This document shows, piece after piece, positions 5,084 to 5,235 of a stretch of DNA of 5,235 bases. A model generated the notes under the pieces. It saw only the letters and a list, made by a program, of their open reading frames with translations. It did not search any database and was not told the DNA's origin. Source of the DNA: Deltaproteobacteria bacterium (lineage in GTDB: Bacteria > Desulfobacterota > Desulfarculia > Adiutricales > JAGVGV01); NCBI GenBank assembly GCA_015233515.1, contig JADFXS010000223.1:1-5235 (forward strand), in the 5' to 3' direction. Numbering within the stretch: the stretch's first letter is position 1; the number at the start of each line of letters is the position of its first letter. Both the position numbers and the translations under genes were made by a program.

Positions 5084-5235
5084 TCAACAGTTTATGCCCG
5101 TCTTCTTTTTGAAAAGATTGACGCAATTGATGCCCATCTCCAGTTTTTTAGCGATGTTGAACTTGGCGGCCATGCCGTCCACGGTACCGGGTCCCTCGGA
5201 AATTCTAAAAATATTGAGGTCTTCCCTGACTTCAT
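5084..5235 (-). CDS. Unrecognised protein, C-terminal fragment
   Basis: An open frame enters from the right edge and ends with TGA at 5084-5086, giving 49 residues. The visible part begins EVREDLNIFRISEGPGTVDG, continues MAAKFNIAKKLEMG and ends in INCVNLFKKKTGINC. The composition is that of a soluble protein: alternating charged and hydrophobic residues, a GPGT turn and a lysine-rich end. The tetrapeptide GINC occurs twice in the last 15 residues, so the chain ends in a cysteine. I do not recognise the family. The frame is believable because its stop is followed at once by a strong stem-loop oriented for this strand, and the other five frames here are poor. It is upstream of the importer operon on the same strand but separated by about 1 kb and the hairpin, so it is probably a separate transcription unit. 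The start lies outside the window. Confidence 0.7.
   Translation of the reverse strand, partial: EVREDLNIFRISEGPGTVDGMAAKFNIAKKLEMGINCVNLFKKKTGINC

Overview
The window holds one ABC-importer operon, all on the minus strand and running from about 4.06 kb down to the left edge, plus the 3' end of an unrelated minus-strand gene at the right edge. In transcription order the operon encodes an ATPase (GTG start at 4057), an exported substrate-binding protein (3150), two different inner-membrane permeases (1917 and 1116), and the first 22 codons of a second ATPase (ATG at 67, running off the edge). All parts belong to the nitrate/sulfonate/taurine (NitT/TauT; TauABC/SsuABC-like) importer family. Together they would form a complete heteromeric importer: one binding protein, two distinct membrane subunits and two distinct ATPases. 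The substrate cannot be read from the sequence.

The organism is a Gram-negative-type bacterium (Sec signal peptide on a soluble binding protein), with intermediate GC, clear Shine-Dalgarno sites and some TTG/GTG starts. Codon style and gene content would fit a Desulfobacterota-like anaerobe, but that is an impression and not a proof.

The junctions of the operon are unusual. Between the binding-protein gene and the first permease is a strong stem-loop (2003-2055), nearly 21 bp long and without a U-tract. It looks like a REP-type mRNA-stabilising or processing element that would raise binding protein over permease. Between the second permease and the second ATPase, almost the whole 167-nt gap is a long imperfect palindrome (87-228, possibly 78-238 with TTAA on both sides). 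It resembles a MITE-like insertion or a large structured RNA, and it is the most striking unexplained structure in the window. The first ATPase has a degenerate ABC signature (VSASM where LSGGQ/M is usual) with otherwise intact motifs, which fits pairing with the second ATPase in an asymmetric heterodimer.

The region 4058-5083 (about 1 kb) has no convincing gene. It should contain the operon promoter. It holds a cluster of GATAACC/GGTTATC half-sites, two diverged 43-bp repeats exactly 101 bp apart that each enclose the same small inverted repeat, and several hairpins. At the right edge, the last 49 codons of an unrecognised gene end at 5084, and a 16-bp hairpin at 5042-5080, probably its terminator, follows 3 nt after the stop.
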